From contig NZ_CP079822.1 in the NCBI RefSeq assembly GCF_019334805.1, forward strand, positions 124,001 through 188,000: a stretch of DNA of 64,000 nucleotides, given 5' to 3'. Positions 36,753-46,618 of this stretch are shown one piece after another (position 1 is the first letter of the stretch; every line of letters starts with the position of its first letter). The translations under genes and the position numbers were made by a program. The DNA comes from Rothia mucilaginosa (GTDB lineage: Bacteria; Actinomycetota; Actinomycetes; Actinomycetales; Micrococcaceae). The notes under the pieces were generated by a model. That model saw only the letters and a list, made by a program, of their open reading frames with translations, had not been told where the DNA came from and made no database searches.

Positions 36753-38420
36753 CTAAACTACAGCGCTCTGCCCTGCTTTACTCTCCTGCTTTTTCTCCCC
36801 TGCGAGGTTATGTTCCTCTGCATCCTCAGCGTCTTCATCCTCACCGTCAAGACCCAGAAGAGCCGTCACCATCGGCAAAGGATTGAACTCGCTCAGCTGA
36901 CCCGTGCGGTCCACCTTGCGCATCATGAACGCACGCTGCAAACGCCGCTGAGTCCACGGCGAAAGCACCATCATCAGCAGCGCCTCCACCACAAAAATGC
37001 CGACCAGAATCCACAGCAGCAGATCCGAAGAACCCGCCTGCTCACGCAGCTGCTGAGCATCCGCCACCAGACGGTCAAAACCCTCCGAATGTAGGTGCGA
37101 CGTATCAAGTCCCGTCAACGCGGACAGGCTCACCGGCGACGCCACATTCAGTAGCACCGACAGCATCAGCAGAAGCACCGCATACAGCCCGTAATGCATG
37201 GTGCGCATCCACTTCTTCACGCGCGCAAAACCGCGGTTCAGTTCCGCGCCAATATCGGTGAAATCCGCTGCCTTCTGCGCCTGCTCCCCCGCCGGCATCA
37301 TGTGCGGAATCAGGCGGTGCGAAAGCATCAACGGCACCGGCGAGCACGCATCAAAATACTGCATGTGACTATTCACCGACGGGCCCGGCAGGGTCACAAA
37401 GCTGACATCCACACCGGCGGGCTGAGTGATATTCGACCTGCCGATACTGTCTCCACGAGCGGAAATCTCGCACCGGTCAGCCACATCAAGATCCTGCAAC
37501 ATCGGCGCGTAGGCGCGCACATACAGGTGGCAGGCGCTACGCACCGACATCATGAGCACCAGAATCAGCGCGCCCCAAAACGCCACGGAGGTAGCGGTCA
37601 GCTCAGGGACCGAGCCCTCAACACGTAGCTGAACCAGCAGCAGCATGAATACCGCGTACAGCATGAAAACGCCGTGCACGAAGAGCACCGGAATCAGCCA
37701 CTTCACGTAGGCGCGCGTGCCGTACGGGTTCACCAGGCGCACATCCGCCGGGGTGTTTGCTGAGGTATTTTCGGAGGCGGTTTTCTTGCGGACAATACGC
37801 GCCCACCCCTTCAACGCACCCGGCACGCTCGCAACCAGCGGCACCACACTCAACGACAGGGGCACCAGCATCGCATGATGCAGCAGCAAACGGTACGGGC
37901 TGAACAGCAGGGACGCCTCCACCAGCCAGGAGAACGCCGCAACCGCGCTCACCCACAGCAGCATGGCGCGGTTACGGTAGCTGCCTGCAGCATCCAGATG
38001 CCCCGGAATGTCGTTGCGGTCACTGGCGATAATGCTAATCGGGACCAGGCCACTACCCAGGCCGTAGAAGAAACGAATCGGCTTCTTACCCGCCGCCGCA
38101 CGACGACGCAGAAGCTCATAGCTCAAATAGCCGCCCTGCGAATGGGCAATAATACCCACCGCATCGCTACGGGAACTCAAATCGTCCAGCTGACGATCCA
38201 GACGCGCATAAATACGCTCCAAATCACGCGACTCCGGGCTGGTCGCCGTCTGAATCAGCTGCGTCGGAATAGCCTTCATCAGCGCCCACAGCTCACGGGC
38301 ACGACGAGCCAAAACCCAGCCCACAATACCAAGGCCGAGCGCCGCCGCCAGACCCGTAAATGCACCCTGCGGAGTACCCAGAGACGCCACAAAAGCATCA
38401 CGGAACGTCATGAGCGCCAT
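36753..38420 (-). CDS. Membrane alpha/beta-hydrolase-like protein, C-terminal part (locus 2)
   Basis: This 555-codon frame has repeated membrane helices and the nucleophile elbow VGIIAHSQGGYLS followed by FFYGLGSGLVPIS, matching locus 1. ATG 38420 has only a weak GGTGGGCGG upstream and overlaps the preceding frame by 23 bases. The protein could be a separately translated partner or the distal half of a frameshifted gene. GC content is normal for the window. Confidence 0.6.
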   Translation of the reverse strand: MALMTFRDAFVASLGTPQGAFTGLAAALGLGIVGWVLARRARELWALMKAIPTQLIQTATSPESRDLERIYARLDRQLDDLSSRSDAVGIIAHSQGGYLSYELLRRRAAAGKKPIRFFYGLGSGLVPISIIASDRNDIPGHLDAAGSYRNRAMLLWVSAVAAFSWLVEASLLFSPYRLLLHHAMLVPLSLSVVPLVASVPGALKGWARIVRKKTASENTSANTPADVRLVNPYGTRAYVKWLIPVLFVHGVFMLYAVFMLLLVQLRVEGSVPELTATSVAFWGALILVLMMSVRSACHLYVRAYAPMLQDLDVADRCEISARGDSIGRSNITQPAGVDVSFVTLPGPSVNSHMQYFDACSPVPLMLSHRLIPHMMPAGEQAQKAADFTDIGAELNRGFARVKKWMRTMHYGLYAVLLLMLSVLLNVASPVSLSALTGLDTSHLHSEGFDRLVADAQQLREQAGSSDLLLWILVGIFVVEALLMMVLSPWTQRRLQRAFMMRKVDRTGQLSEFNPLPMVTALLGLDGEDEDAEDAEEHNLAGEKKQESKAGQSAVV

Positions 38421-39210
38421 AGCCGCCCACCAGCCACAGCGCCACGTTCACAAACCGCGCCGTAGAACGTAGCAGGTGCCCGGCACGCTCACGCCAGGTC
38501 GCGCCGGGGCGCTCGTAGTAGAAGCAGAACATCAAAAACAGCGGCAAAACCGTCGCCAACCAGGGCAAATGCTCCTTCAACGGGCGGTAATGCTTGGGTC
38601 GCCAGAAGCCCTCCTGAAAAAGGAGGCTGCGGCGAGTGACCGTGCGAACCGGGCGCGGCTTCGGCTGAGGCAGGCGCGGAAGCTCAAGGTTCGGCAGCTC
38701 GATATTCGGGAAATCAATGTTCGGGAGCTCTACCTTGGGAAGCTCAATTTTCGGCAGCTCAATCTTAGGGAGCTCTACTTTAGGCAGTTCCACCTTGGGC
38801 AGCTCAACCTTCGGAAGTTCAATTTTCGGCAGACTGATTCTTGTAGATTCTTTGGACTCGGAGGCTTCGGCGGGTTCTTCCTGCGCGGAGTTCTCTTCAA
38901 CCTGCGGGCTTTCCTCAACCGGGTCGGCTGGGTCAGCAGGGTACTCCGTGCGCTCAATCGTCAACGAATACGTCAACTCGCTGTGGTGGCTCAGCGGGTT
39001 CACCTCGGCGGCAGGCGGGAAGGTATCACCGTCAGGAATCACCTCAACACGAACCCGCGCAGAAGCCTCTGCAGCAGGGTTCTCTTCGGAGGCGGCGACA
39101 GAATCCGTGTTCAGCGCCAGCAGAGTCTGCACACTATGCGCCACCGGCTTGCCAAAATACGCGAGCGTCTCGCCGTGATTCTGGTAGCCGATACCGTGAA
39201 CCAGCAGCAC
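38398..39210 (-). CDS. Hydrolase-like protein with KxELP repeats (locus 2 middle part)
   Basis: This frame is marked from the GTG at 39210 (LLVHGIGYQNHGETLAYF), the lipase-like oxyanion strand. It stays open upstream to about 39270 (SALHRKGQHHDAAV), where it meets the frame that begins at ATG 39338. It contains ten pentapeptides of the type (K/N)(I/V/L)(E/D)(L/F)P and two membrane segments. It ends in frame conflict with the 555-codon frame. It is probably part of one original protein of about 860 aa. Confidence 0.5.
   Translation of the reverse strand: MLLVHGIGYQNHGETLAYFGKPVAHSVQTLLALNTDSVAASEENPAAEASARVRVEVIPDGDTFPPAAEVNPLSHHSELTYSLTIERTEYPADPADPVEESPQVEENSAQEEPAEASESKESTRISLPKIELPKVELPKVELPKVELPKIELPKIELPKVELPNIDFPNIELPNLELPRLPQPKPRPVRTVTRRSLLFQEGFWRPKHYRPLKEHLPWLATVLPLFLMFCFYYERPGATWRERAGHLLRSTARFVNVALWLVGGYGAHDVP
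38680..38832. repeat. 15-bp coding repeat (KxELP)x10
   Basis: About ten degenerate 15-bp units encode KVELP/KIELP/NIELP on the minus strand, an extended proline-punctuated spacer. Unit number could vary by recombination without frame loss. Confidence 0.88.
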
Positions 39211-39338
39211 CGCCGCATCATGGTGCTGGCCCTTGCGGTGCAGGGCACTCTCGGATGCGCAGAAGCATACTCAGCCAGCCGTTGCTGCTCACCATCAGAC
39301 AGCGCACTACCCTTCAGCAGATGAGGCACCTTCGACAT
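39111..39338 (-). pseudogene. Start fragment of locus 2 hydrolase, frameshifted
   Basis: ATG 39338 has a strong GGAGGTGAG box and encodes MSKVPHLLKGSALSDGEQQR and LAEYAS. At GCGC (39257-39260) the coding sense passes to the next frame (ASESALHRKGQHHDAAVLLV): deleting one GC joins them. This is the probable true N-terminus of the gene at 38398-39210. Confidence 0.55.
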
Positions 39339-39450
39339 GCCTCTCACCTCCTCGCCTCTGCGCACAGCGCGCCCGCAAACCCGCGTAGCTCAACGCCCAA
39401 CCCGGGGCAAAAACCGCCCCTCACTAGAACACTACAGCACGACTAGAAAA

Positions 39451-41904
39451 TCACAGCACGTCCAAGCCGTCACAGCGAATCTGAACCGGGCGCTCCCCCA
39501 CGTTCTTCTTCAACGCCGCAATCGTTGCACGCGTAGCACGCAACTCACGGGTCACGTGCTGGGCAATGCCGTACGAGAAGAACATCAGGGTACGCCAATC
39601 GCCCTGAACCGGCGCCTCCTCAGAATCCTCCTCAAGAGACTCCGACCAGGCAAAATACCCCTGATCCAGAGGAACCGGACCCACAATACGCAACTGCTCA
39701 CGCACCCGCTCCGGCAACGCAGAAGAACCCAAGAGCTCCTCCATGAAGGCGCGAACATCCGCCTCCGCACCGGTCACCGCAGCCGTACGAACCGCCGGAG
39801 GCAGACCCGTCTGCGCGCGCTCCTCCAGCTCCTGACGAGCAAACCACGCCGGATCCCAACGCACCAGCGCCTGCTCCACCGGCGACGGCGAAGCAGTCGT
39901 CACCACCGTACCCTCAAGAGCCGCCGGACGAACCAACGCCGCCGCATTCAACCAGCGACGCAACGCCGCCTCCGGAGCACGCAAGGAATCAAAACGAAGC
40001 ATCTTATCGGCATCCAGAAGAAGCGCCGCCGCATAGCCGCCAAAAGCCACCGGCTCAGCACCCGGAGTCGCCACCACCAACGCAGGCTCAGGACCAACCG
40101 ACGCCCGCACATGATCACCCGCCGAAGAAATCACCGGAACATTCGGGAACGCACGACCCAGCTCCTCAGCAGTACGAGTCGCACCCGCCGCCGAATAACG
40201 CCAATGCGTAAAACCACACTCAGAACAACGCCACTGCTGCGCCAAATGACCGCACCACGAACACGACGGAACCGACGAACCCGAAGCCACCGACAAAGGC
40301 CCACTACACTCGCCACAACGCGCCGGCATGCGGCAACGCTCGCACGAAAACGACGGAATATAACCGCTACGCGCCACCTGCACCAACACAGGACCACGCG
40401 CCAACGCCCGACGAGCATGCTCAAACGCCAGGTGAGGAATACGCGCCATCGCCGCCAACGGGTCACGCGCCAACTCAAACTCCGAACCCGTCGAAAAAAT
40501 ACGCGGCGAATAATCACGCACCAACGCACGCGGCGCACGCACATGAGACGCCCAGCGGGTACGCACCAGACGCGCCGCCTCACTACTCATGCTGAACCCG
40601 GCAAACAGCGCCGCAGTATTCTCAGCAGAAGCACGCAGAAGCAACACATCACGGGCATGACAATACGGGGCGCGCTGCTCCACCAGCGAAGAATCGCCGT
40701 CATCCCAGCACACCACCAGGCCCAGGTTCGCCACCGGCGCGTATGCGGCGGCGCGGGTACCAATCACCACCGGAACCTGCCCCAAACGAGCCTTCACAAA
40801 ACCGTGATAGCGAGTATGCGGAGTCGAATCAGAACTCAAACGCACAAACGAGTCAGCGGGCAGACGCTCGGCGAGCGCCGCCTCCAGAAGATCCAGGTTC
40901 TTAGCGGTCGGAACCACCGCAATAGCGCCGCGACCGCTGGCAGCAGCAGCCGCGAGTGCGGTCGCCAAAACATCCGCCCACGTGTGCTCCAGGTGGCCGG
41001 GAAGAACCGTCATCACGGAGCGGGTCGCGGCACCGGCGGCAACATCTTCAATGAACTCCGCGCCGTTCTCGTAATCGGAAAAGACGGAGGCGGCATCCGG
41101 CGCATCCGGGTTCAGCGCCGGCGGATCCAGCACGAAGGGCGCGGGCGCGCCGGGAGTGGCAAGCCAGGCGTACGGGTCGGTAGCGCTGGAGGCGGCGGAG
41201 ACGGCATCAGGCTCAGATTCCGCACACTCAGGTTCCGCGATTTCGGGAGCGTTTTCCTGCGGCTTCTCCCCCGCGCTCGCCGGGGTGCTCTCGGAGACGT
41301 TCTCCGGGGTGCTCTCGGGGGCATCGGAAGTGCTTACCGGGGCAGAATCACCCAAATACGCCGACTCATAACCCGGCAGAAGGGGCGCGTACTTCTTATC
41401 CAGCGCGGCAATACGCGGCGGCACCGCCAGACGTAGCACGTTTGCCACCGTGGAGGCGTAACGGTCAGCAAGCGCCTCGGCAAGCGCAAAAATTTCGGGC
41501 GCAACAGAGGGCACACGCGACAGCACCGACTTGAGCGGCAGCAGCGAGGTGCGCGTCCAATCAGTCGTGGCGGCGCGCTCCTCAATGTAACCGGTCAGCT
41601 CGTGGCCGTTGAACAGCACGCGCACGCGAGCGCCGGGCACCGCATCCTCACTCAGCTCGGCGGGCACGCGGTAATCAAACGTGCGGTCCACCTGCGGCAG
41701 GGTGCTATCCACGCGCACACGCGCCACAGGGTTCGGCACGCCGCTCGCCTCCAACTCGGCGGCAACGTTTACCGGCTCCGGGGCGGCAGGAATCAGGGCA
41801 TCACGAAGAGCAGGAAATCCCTGCAACAGGTCAAGCTGTTGCAGGGATTCCTGCTGAGCACCCAACGGTGCCGAAGAGTTCGATTCAGAACTGCTCTGAG
41901 TCAC
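39451..41904 (-). CDS. priA: Primosomal protein N' (PriA), actinobacterial type
   Basis: PriA reloads the replisome at stalled forks. The 817-aa protein keeps the N-terminal DNA-binding part (VDSTLPQVDRTFDYRVP), and a zinc-binding block of paired Cys (CERC, CGEC, CSWC, CSEC; about residues 518-565). The helicase core is degenerate: the Walker A region reads AIAVVPTAKNLDLL and the DEAH box is replaced by CWDDGDSS, as in actinobacterial PriA proteins that are thought to lack helicase activity. An acidic Glu/Ala/Ser-rich linker (about 180-240) is extra. It is transcribed after metK. Confidence 0.93.
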   Translation of the reverse strand: MTQSSSESNSSAPLGAQQESLQQLDLLQGFPALRDALIPAAPEPVNVAAELEASGVPNPVARVRVDSTLPQVDRTFDYRVPAELSEDAVPGARVRVLFNGHELTGYIEERAATTDWTRTSLLPLKSVLSRVPSVAPEIFALAEALADRYASTVANVLRLAVPPRIAALDKKYAPLLPGYESAYLGDSAPVSTSDAPESTPENVSESTPASAGEKPQENAPEIAEPECAESEPDAVSAASSATDPYAWLATPGAPAPFVLDPPALNPDAPDAASVFSDYENGAEFIEDVAAGAATRSVMTVLPGHLEHTWADVLATALAAAAASGRGAIAVVPTAKNLDLLEAALAERLPADSFVRLSSDSTPHTRYHGFVKARLGQVPVVIGTRAAAYAPVANLGLVVCWDDGDSSLVEQRAPYCHARDVLLLRASAENTAALFAGFSMSSEAARLVRTRWASHVRAPRALVRDYSPRIFSTGSEFELARDPLAAMARIPHLAFEHARRALARGPVLVQVARSGYIPSFSCERCRMPARCGECSGPLSVASGSSVPSCSWCGHLAQQWRCSECGFTHWRYSAAGATRTAEELGRAFPNVPVISSAGDHVRASVGPEPALVVATPGAEPVAFGGYAAALLLDADKMLRFDSLRAPEAALRRWLNAAALVRPAALEGTVVTTASPSPVEQALVRWDPAWFARQELEERAQTGLPPAVRTAAVTGAEADVRAFMEELLGSSALPERVREQLRIVGPVPLDQGYFAWSESLEEDSEEAPVQGDWRTLMFFSYGIAQHVTRELRATRATIAALKKNVGERPVQIRCDGLDVL

Positions 41905-41937
41905 CCGAATCTGCGTGCTCCTCTACCCTGACAGATA

Positions 41938-43143
41938 TTAGGAGGAGGACACTGCCGAACGCAGTGCATCCACGCGGTTCAGGCGCTCCCAGGTGAATTC
42001 CGGTTCGGTACGACCGAAGTGGCCGTGAGCTGCGGTCTTCTTGTAAATCGGGCGGCGCAGATCCAGTTCGTTAATGATTGCCAGCGGGCGCAGGTCGAAG
42101 ACCTCATGCACAGCCTTCTCAATCTTAATCGGGTCGACCTTCTCGGTGCCGAAGGTTTCAACGTACAGACCGACCGGCGCTGCCTGGCCGATAGCGTATG
42201 CAACCTGAACCTCGGCGCGGTCAGCAAGACCGGCACCCACAATGTTCTTCGCAACCCAACGCATTGCGTACGCTGCGGAACGGTCCACCTTCGACGGGTC
42301 CTTACCGGAGAACGCGCCACCACCGTGACGAGCCGAACCGCCGTAGGTGTCCACAATGATCTTGCGGCCGGTCAGGCCCGCGTCACCCACGGGGCCACCC
42401 TGAACGAAGCGGCCAGCGGGGTTCACAATGAACTTGGCGTTGGAGGAATCCAGCTCGACGCTGCCCAGAACCGGTGCGATAACGTGCTTCTCAATGTCTG
42501 CACGCAGGTCAGCCAGGTCGTAGCTTGCGGTGTGCTGGCTCGAAACAACGACGGTGTCCACAGAGACAGGCACATTGTTCGAATCGTAGCCGAGGGTCAC
42601 CTGAGTCTTGCCGTCGGGGCGCAGCTCGGTCAGCAGGCCGTCCTTACGGACCTTGGTCAGACGCTCAGAGAGGCGGTGCGCCAGCCAAATCGGGGCGGGC
42701 ATCAGCACGTTCGTCTCGTTCGAAGCGTAACCGAACATGATGCCCTGGTCGCCCGCACCCTGGCGGTCGTACTCGTCAGCAGCAATGCCCTGACGAACCT
42801 CGAGGGACTCGTACACGCCGGCGTTAATGTCCGGGGACTGCTCACCAATGGATACGGACACGCCGCAGAACTCGCCGTCGAAGCCGCGGGTAGAGGAATC
42901 GTAGCCGATACCCAGAATGGTCTCGCGCACGATGGAGGGGATTTCGACGTAGCTGGAGGTGGTTACCTCACCAGCAACATGCACCTGACCGGTGGTTACC
43001 ATGGTCTCCACAGCAACGTTCGCTGCGGGATCCTGGGCGATGATGCCGTCAAGGATGGCGTCAGAAATCTGGTCACAAATCTTATCGGGGTGGCCTTCAG
43101 TCACCGACTCGCTGGTGAATAGGCGCAGATGGTTATTACTCAC
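41938..43143 (-). CDS. metK: S-adenosylmethionine synthetase
   Basis: It makes S-adenosylmethionine from methionine and ATP. The approximately 401-aa protein has [20 protein letters not shown], the [12 protein letters not shown] signature and the [16 protein letters not shown] loop. Two GTG starts are possible (43152 and 43143); 43143 (SNNHLRLF) is preferred because GAGTGGA lies just upstream. The metK-priA order is common in actinobacteria. Confidence 0.97.
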   Translation of the reverse strand: MSNNHLRLFTSESVTEGHPDKICDQISDAILDGIIAQDPAANVAVETMVTTGQVHVAGEVTTSSYVEIPSIVRETILGIGYDSSTRGFDGEFCGVSVSIGEQSPDINAGVYESLEVRQGIAADEYDRQGAGDQGIMFGYASNETNVLMPAPIWLAHRLSERLTKVRKDGLLTELRPDGKTQVTLGYDSNNVPVSVDTVVVSSQHTASYDLADLRADIEKHVIAPVLGSVELDSSNAKFIVNPAGRFVQGGPVGDAGLTGRKIIVDTYGGSARHGGGAFSGKDPSKVDRSAAYAMRWVAKNIVGAGLADRAEVQVAYAIGQAAPVGLYVETFGTEKVDPIKIEKAVHEVFDLRPLAIINELDLRRPIYKKTAAHGHFGRTEPEFTWERLNRVDALRSAVSSS

Positions 43144-43209
43144 GGTTTCCACTCTACTGGTTGAGGGCGCGCGAAGATAGCGCGCTCGTAATGATGACGG
43201 TTTCCTTCA

Positions 43210-43215
43210 ATTATG
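43210..43215 (-). promoter_or_regulatory. Possible -10 box of metK
   Basis: CATAAT on the minus strand lies about 67 bases upstream of metK. No convincing -35 and no SAM riboswitch were recognised. Confidence 0.3.
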
Positions 43216-43295
43216 ACACGTTTGTTAAGCGCTATTACGAGGCGGGGTGTTGCATTCATACCCCGGGCGGGCCTTCACTCAGCGCCAGCAGGCAC

Positions 43296-43336
43296 TTAGG
43301 TCAGCGCCGCCAGAGGATTAGGTCAGCGCCGCCAGA
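43296..43336. repeat. 19-bp direct repeat at uvrC 3' end
   Basis: TTAGGTCAGCGCCGCCAGA occurs at 43296-43314 and 43318-43336. The second copy contains the uvrC stop and last codons, so the first is a duplicated tail. Confidence 0.85.
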
Positions 43337-45258
43337 ATCTTCTGAGCCAACGCCGGACCAATACCCGGCACCGCCGTCAGCTCCTCGGCGCTCGCCTGCT
43401 TAATCTGAGCCACCGACCCGAAATGCTTAATCAGCGCGGAACGCTTCACCTCGCCCAAACCGGGCACCTCATCCAGGGCGGAGGCGACCATCGCCTTACC
43501 GCGCTTGGAACGGTGGAAGGTGATAGCGAAACGGTGCGCCTCATCGCGGATGCGCTGCACCAGGTACAGCGCCTGCGAGGTGCGCGGCAGCACGACCGGG
43601 TAGTCGTCGTCCGGTAGCCACAGTTCCTCCAGGCGCTTAGCGATGCCGGCAACGTACACATCCGTAATGCCCAAATCGCTCAACGCGGCGGAGGCGGCAG
43701 CCACCTGAGGCGGGCCGCCGTCCACGAGCACCAGGTTCGGCGGGTAGGCAAACTTCGCAGGCTCGGGCGTGGAGGCGCCAATCTCGCCGGAGTGCACGGG
43801 CGCAGCTTCGCGTTCCGCCTGCTGCGCCAGGTGCCTCTTGAAGCGGCGCGTGATGACGTCGTACATGCTGGCGGTATCATCACGCGCAGCGTCGCCGGTA
43901 ATGCTGTAGGTGCGGTAGGCGTTCTTCGCGGGCATGCCGTCCTCAAAGACGACCATGGAGGCAACCACGTTCGTGCCCTGCACATGCGAAATGTCGTAGC
44001 ACTCGATGCGCAGCAGCGGGTCGGGCAGTTCCAGCGCCTCCTGCAGCTCCACAAGGGAGGCGCTGCGCGTGGTCAAATCACCGGCACGGCGACTCTTGTG
44101 CAGGGTCAGCGACTGGCGCGCATTCTCGGCAACCGTCTTCATGAGTTCTGCCTTGTCGCCGCGCTGCGGGACGCTAATCTCCACGGGGCCGCCGCGCACC
44201 TCCGCCAGCCAGGACGCCAGCTGCTCCTTATTCTCGGGCTCCACCGGCACGAGCACGGAACGCGGAATATCGTAGCTGTTCAGGCTCTTCTCGGCGTCCT
44301 TCTGGGAGGCGAGGCTCGCCGCAATATCGCTGTACACCTGCGCGATGAGCTGCTCGATGAGCTGTGCGTCGGTGCTGTCGTTGACCTTCTCCACGATCCA
44401 GCCGCGCTGGCCGCGGATCCTGCCGCCGCGCACGAAGAACACCTGAACGGACGCCTCCAGGTCGTCCTCAGCGTAGGCGAACAGGTCAGCATCCACGGTC
44501 GCGCCGAGCACCACGGCGTTACGCTCAAACGCCTTAGTCAGCGCGGCAATATCGTCACGAAGAATCGCGGCGCGCTCAAAGTCCATATCAGCGGCGGCGG
44601 CCTTCATTTCTGCGGTCAACTGGGCGATATGCTTCTCAGCGCCACCACCCATAAACCGGGTCAGCCCGCGCGCCAACTCGCGATGCTCCTCGGCGCTAAT
44701 CTTGCCCACGCACGGCGCCGCGCACTTATCGATATAGCCGAGCAGGCAGGGCCGGCCACTATTCTTCGCGCGGTTAAACACGCCGTTCGTGCAGGTACGC
44801 ACCGGGAAGACGCGCAGCAGCGCATCCAGGGTTTCACGAATCGCCCACGCCTGCGAATACGGGCCAAAATAGCGCACGCCCTTACGGCGCTCGCCGCGAG
44901 TGACCATCGCGCGCGGGTACACGTCATTGACGGTAATCGCCAGGTACGGGTACGACTTATCGTCGCGGAACGCAATGTTGAAGCGCGGCGAAAACTCCTT
45001 AATCCAGGTGTATTCAAGCTGCAGCGATTCCATCTCGCTCGCCACCACGGTCCACTCCACGCTCGCCGCTGTATGCACCATCGCGTAGGTCTTCGGGCTC
45101 AGCGTCTGCGGGGACGCAAAATAGCTGTTGAGGCGGTTGCGCAGGTTCTTCGCCTTACCCACGTAGATGACGCGGCCGTCGGCATCGCGGAAACGGTAAA
45201 CACCCGGGTCGGTGGGGATTTCGCCGGGGGCGGGGCGGTAGCTGGAAGGCTCTGCCAT
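43318..45258 (-). CDS. uvrC: Excinuclease ABC subunit C
   Basis: UvrC makes both incisions in nucleotide excision repair. The 646-aa protein has the GIY-YIG nuclease (DPGVYRFRDADGRVIYVGKA), a UVR domain (DMDFERAAILRDDI), the RNase H-like C nuclease (IECYDISHVQGTNVVASMVV) and C-terminal helix-hairpin-helix motifs. GAGGAGAAAG precedes the ATG. In many actinobacteria rapZ and whiA follow uvrC; neither is next to it here. Confidence 0.97.
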   Translation of the reverse strand: MAEPSSYRPAPGEIPTDPGVYRFRDADGRVIYVGKAKNLRNRLNSYFASPQTLSPKTYAMVHTAASVEWTVVASEMESLQLEYTWIKEFSPRFNIAFRDDKSYPYLAITVNDVYPRAMVTRGERRKGVRYFGPYSQAWAIRETLDALLRVFPVRTCTNGVFNRAKNSGRPCLLGYIDKCAAPCVGKISAEEHRELARGLTRFMGGGAEKHIAQLTAEMKAAAADMDFERAAILRDDIAALTKAFERNAVVLGATVDADLFAYAEDDLEASVQVFFVRGGRIRGQRGWIVEKVNDSTDAQLIEQLIAQVYSDIAASLASQKDAEKSLNSYDIPRSVLVPVEPENKEQLASWLAEVRGGPVEISVPQRGDKAELMKTVAENARQSLTLHKSRRAGDLTTRSASLVELQEALELPDPLLRIECYDISHVQGTNVVASMVVFEDGMPAKNAYRTYSITGDAARDDTASMYDVITRRFKRHLAQQAEREAAPVHSGEIGASTPEPAKFAYPPNLVLVDGGPPQVAAASAALSDLGITDVYVAGIAKRLEELWLPDDDYPVVLPRTSQALYLVQRIRDEAHRFAITFHRSKRGKAMVASALDEVPGLGEVKRSALIKHFGSVAQIKQASAEELTAVPGIGPALAQKILAALT

Positions 45259-45356
45259 GGGTACTTTCTCCTCGCTCTACTGGGCTTTCTACTGGACTTT
45301 CTGCGGGGTTGCCGCTGCTGGGGCTACCGGGGGCATCCCAGGCTCGCGCATACGAC

Positions 45357-45419
45357 AAACCGCGCATCCTACACCCATCTCCCCCATAACGCGGGGGTCG
45401 GTGCGTGAATGCGCGGTTT
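45357..45419 (-). terminator. Terminator of plsC-like gene
   Basis: AAACCGCGCAT and ATGCGCGGTTT enclose an inner CCCCC/GGGGG hairpin, located between plsC (stop 45449) and uvrC. Confidence 0.7.
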
Positions 45420-45448
45420 AAGTCTACGCGGTATAGGCGGCGAGTGCC

Positions 45449-46129
45449 CTAGCCTGCGTCACGTGCGGCTGAGGGCGAAACGTTGTACTCATGCTTTCGC
45501 GCCTGACCGGACAGCTGAGCAATCTCATCCATGATCGTGTCGGTGGTGACGCGGCGCTGCTTGCCGGTCATCTTCTCACCGGTCTTCTCAAAGTAAAGCG
45601 GCTTGCCCACACGAATCGTGAAGCGGCGCGGGTAAATCATGTTCGAGCCGGGCTTCTGCAGGCGGTCGGTGCCAATCAGACCAACCGGAACCACGGGCGC
45701 GCCGGTCATGTGCGCCAGCCACGCCACACCAATCTTGCCGCGGTACAGGTAGCCGTCGCGGGAGCGGGTGCCCTCGGGGTAAATGCCGAAGACCTTACCC
45801 TCCTGCAGCTTCTCCAGGGCAATATCGAGTGCCTTGAGCGATTCGGAACGGTCGGAGCGGTTCACGGGAATGATGTCCACGGCTTCGAAGAATGCCTTCA
45901 TCATCTTGCCGCGCGGGCCGGGGGTGTTCACGTACTCAGCCTTGGCGAGGAACGCCACGCGGCGCGGCATCATGGCGGAAATAATGATGGAGTCCAGGAA
46001 GGACAGGTGGTTGGAGGCGACAATCACCGGGCCGGTGGCGGGGAAGTTTTCGAGTCCGGTCACGCGGGCGCGGAAGACGGTGCGCAGGATTCCGGTGACT
46101 GCTTTCTGGGTGGATTTGTAGAGAAGCAC
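45449..46129 (-). CDS. 1-acylglycerol-3-phosphate acyltransferase (PlsC family)
   Basis: It acylates lysophosphatidate in phospholipid synthesis at the inner face of the membrane. The 226-aa protein has the catalytic H-x4-D motif NHLSFLD (His41, Asp46), the acceptor motif YPEGTRSRDG and the VPVGLIGTDRL block. Its GTG start follows AGGAGAG. It forms a single-gene transcription unit. Confidence 0.9.
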   Translation of the reverse strand: MLLYKSTQKAVTGILRTVFRARVTGLENFPATGPVIVASNHLSFLDSIIISAMMPRRVAFLAKAEYVNTPGPRGKMMKAFFEAVDIIPVNRSDRSESLKALDIALEKLQEGKVFGIYPEGTRSRDGYLYRGKIGVAWLAHMTGAPVVPVGLIGTDRLQKPGSNMIYPRRFTIRVGKPLYFEKTGEKMTGKQRRVTTDTIMDEIAQLSGQARKHEYNVSPSAARDAG

Positions 46130-46376
46130 GTGAACTCTCCTGAGGTGCCGATAGATTGCGGGCTGTGGCGGCGGTCCGCCGTGGATGCGGGGTAAGTGGC
46201 CCCTTCTGAGGGTACACCGTGTGGGTGCACAGAATCTGTACTGAAAAAATTTGTACTGTGTTTAGTAGTACCGAGTTTTATTATTCCACACCCGAGTGTA
46301 GGAACGTGAGGGGTGCCGCATTCCCCTTCCACATGCTGGGATGCGCCTCCCACCAATAATTTCGGCAAGATTTCCG

Positions 46377-46424
46377 GTAGAAGCTCAAGTAGAAGCCCGA
46401 GTAGGAACCCGAGTAAGAGTCCTG
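46377..46424. repeat. 12-bp tandem repeat x4
   Basis: GTAGAAGCCCGA-like units begin at 46377, 46389, 46401 and 46413. Confidence 0.8.
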
Positions 46425-46605
46425 ATTGAGGGAGCCTGCATAGCTTCCGCCCTATGTTCCCCCGTTGCAGGCTGGTAAGTAGTCACGGAAGCTAAGGATT
46501 CAACCTCAACGTAACATTCGAACTTTTTTGCCTTGTAACTGTGGCTTTTATGCCTGAATACGCCTGTCATATTGTGACGATACGTCAGCAAAGTTTCGTA
46601 AATAC

Positions 46606-46618
46606 GCATTTAATATGC
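46606..46618. promoter_or_regulatory. Candidate NO-responsive operator upstream of norB
   Basis: GCATTTAATATGC is a palindrome with GCAT/ATGC arms about 135 bases before norB, in AT-rich DNA. NsrR-type repressors use GCAT-containing palindromes in other bacteria; the assignment here is an inference. Confidence 0.35.

Noticed and set aside
38680..38832. CRISPR-like array
   Set aside because: The 15-bp units are contiguous, without spacers, and encode an in-frame pentapeptide repeat.
39337..41436. A 699-codon open frame opposite priA
   Set aside because: It is extremely Arg/Thr-rich, lacks any domain and lies antisense to a well-supported gene; it is a composition shadow.
43144..43317. SAM riboswitch upstream of metK
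   Set aside because: No SAM-I or SAM-II/IV core sequence or stem order was found in the short leader.
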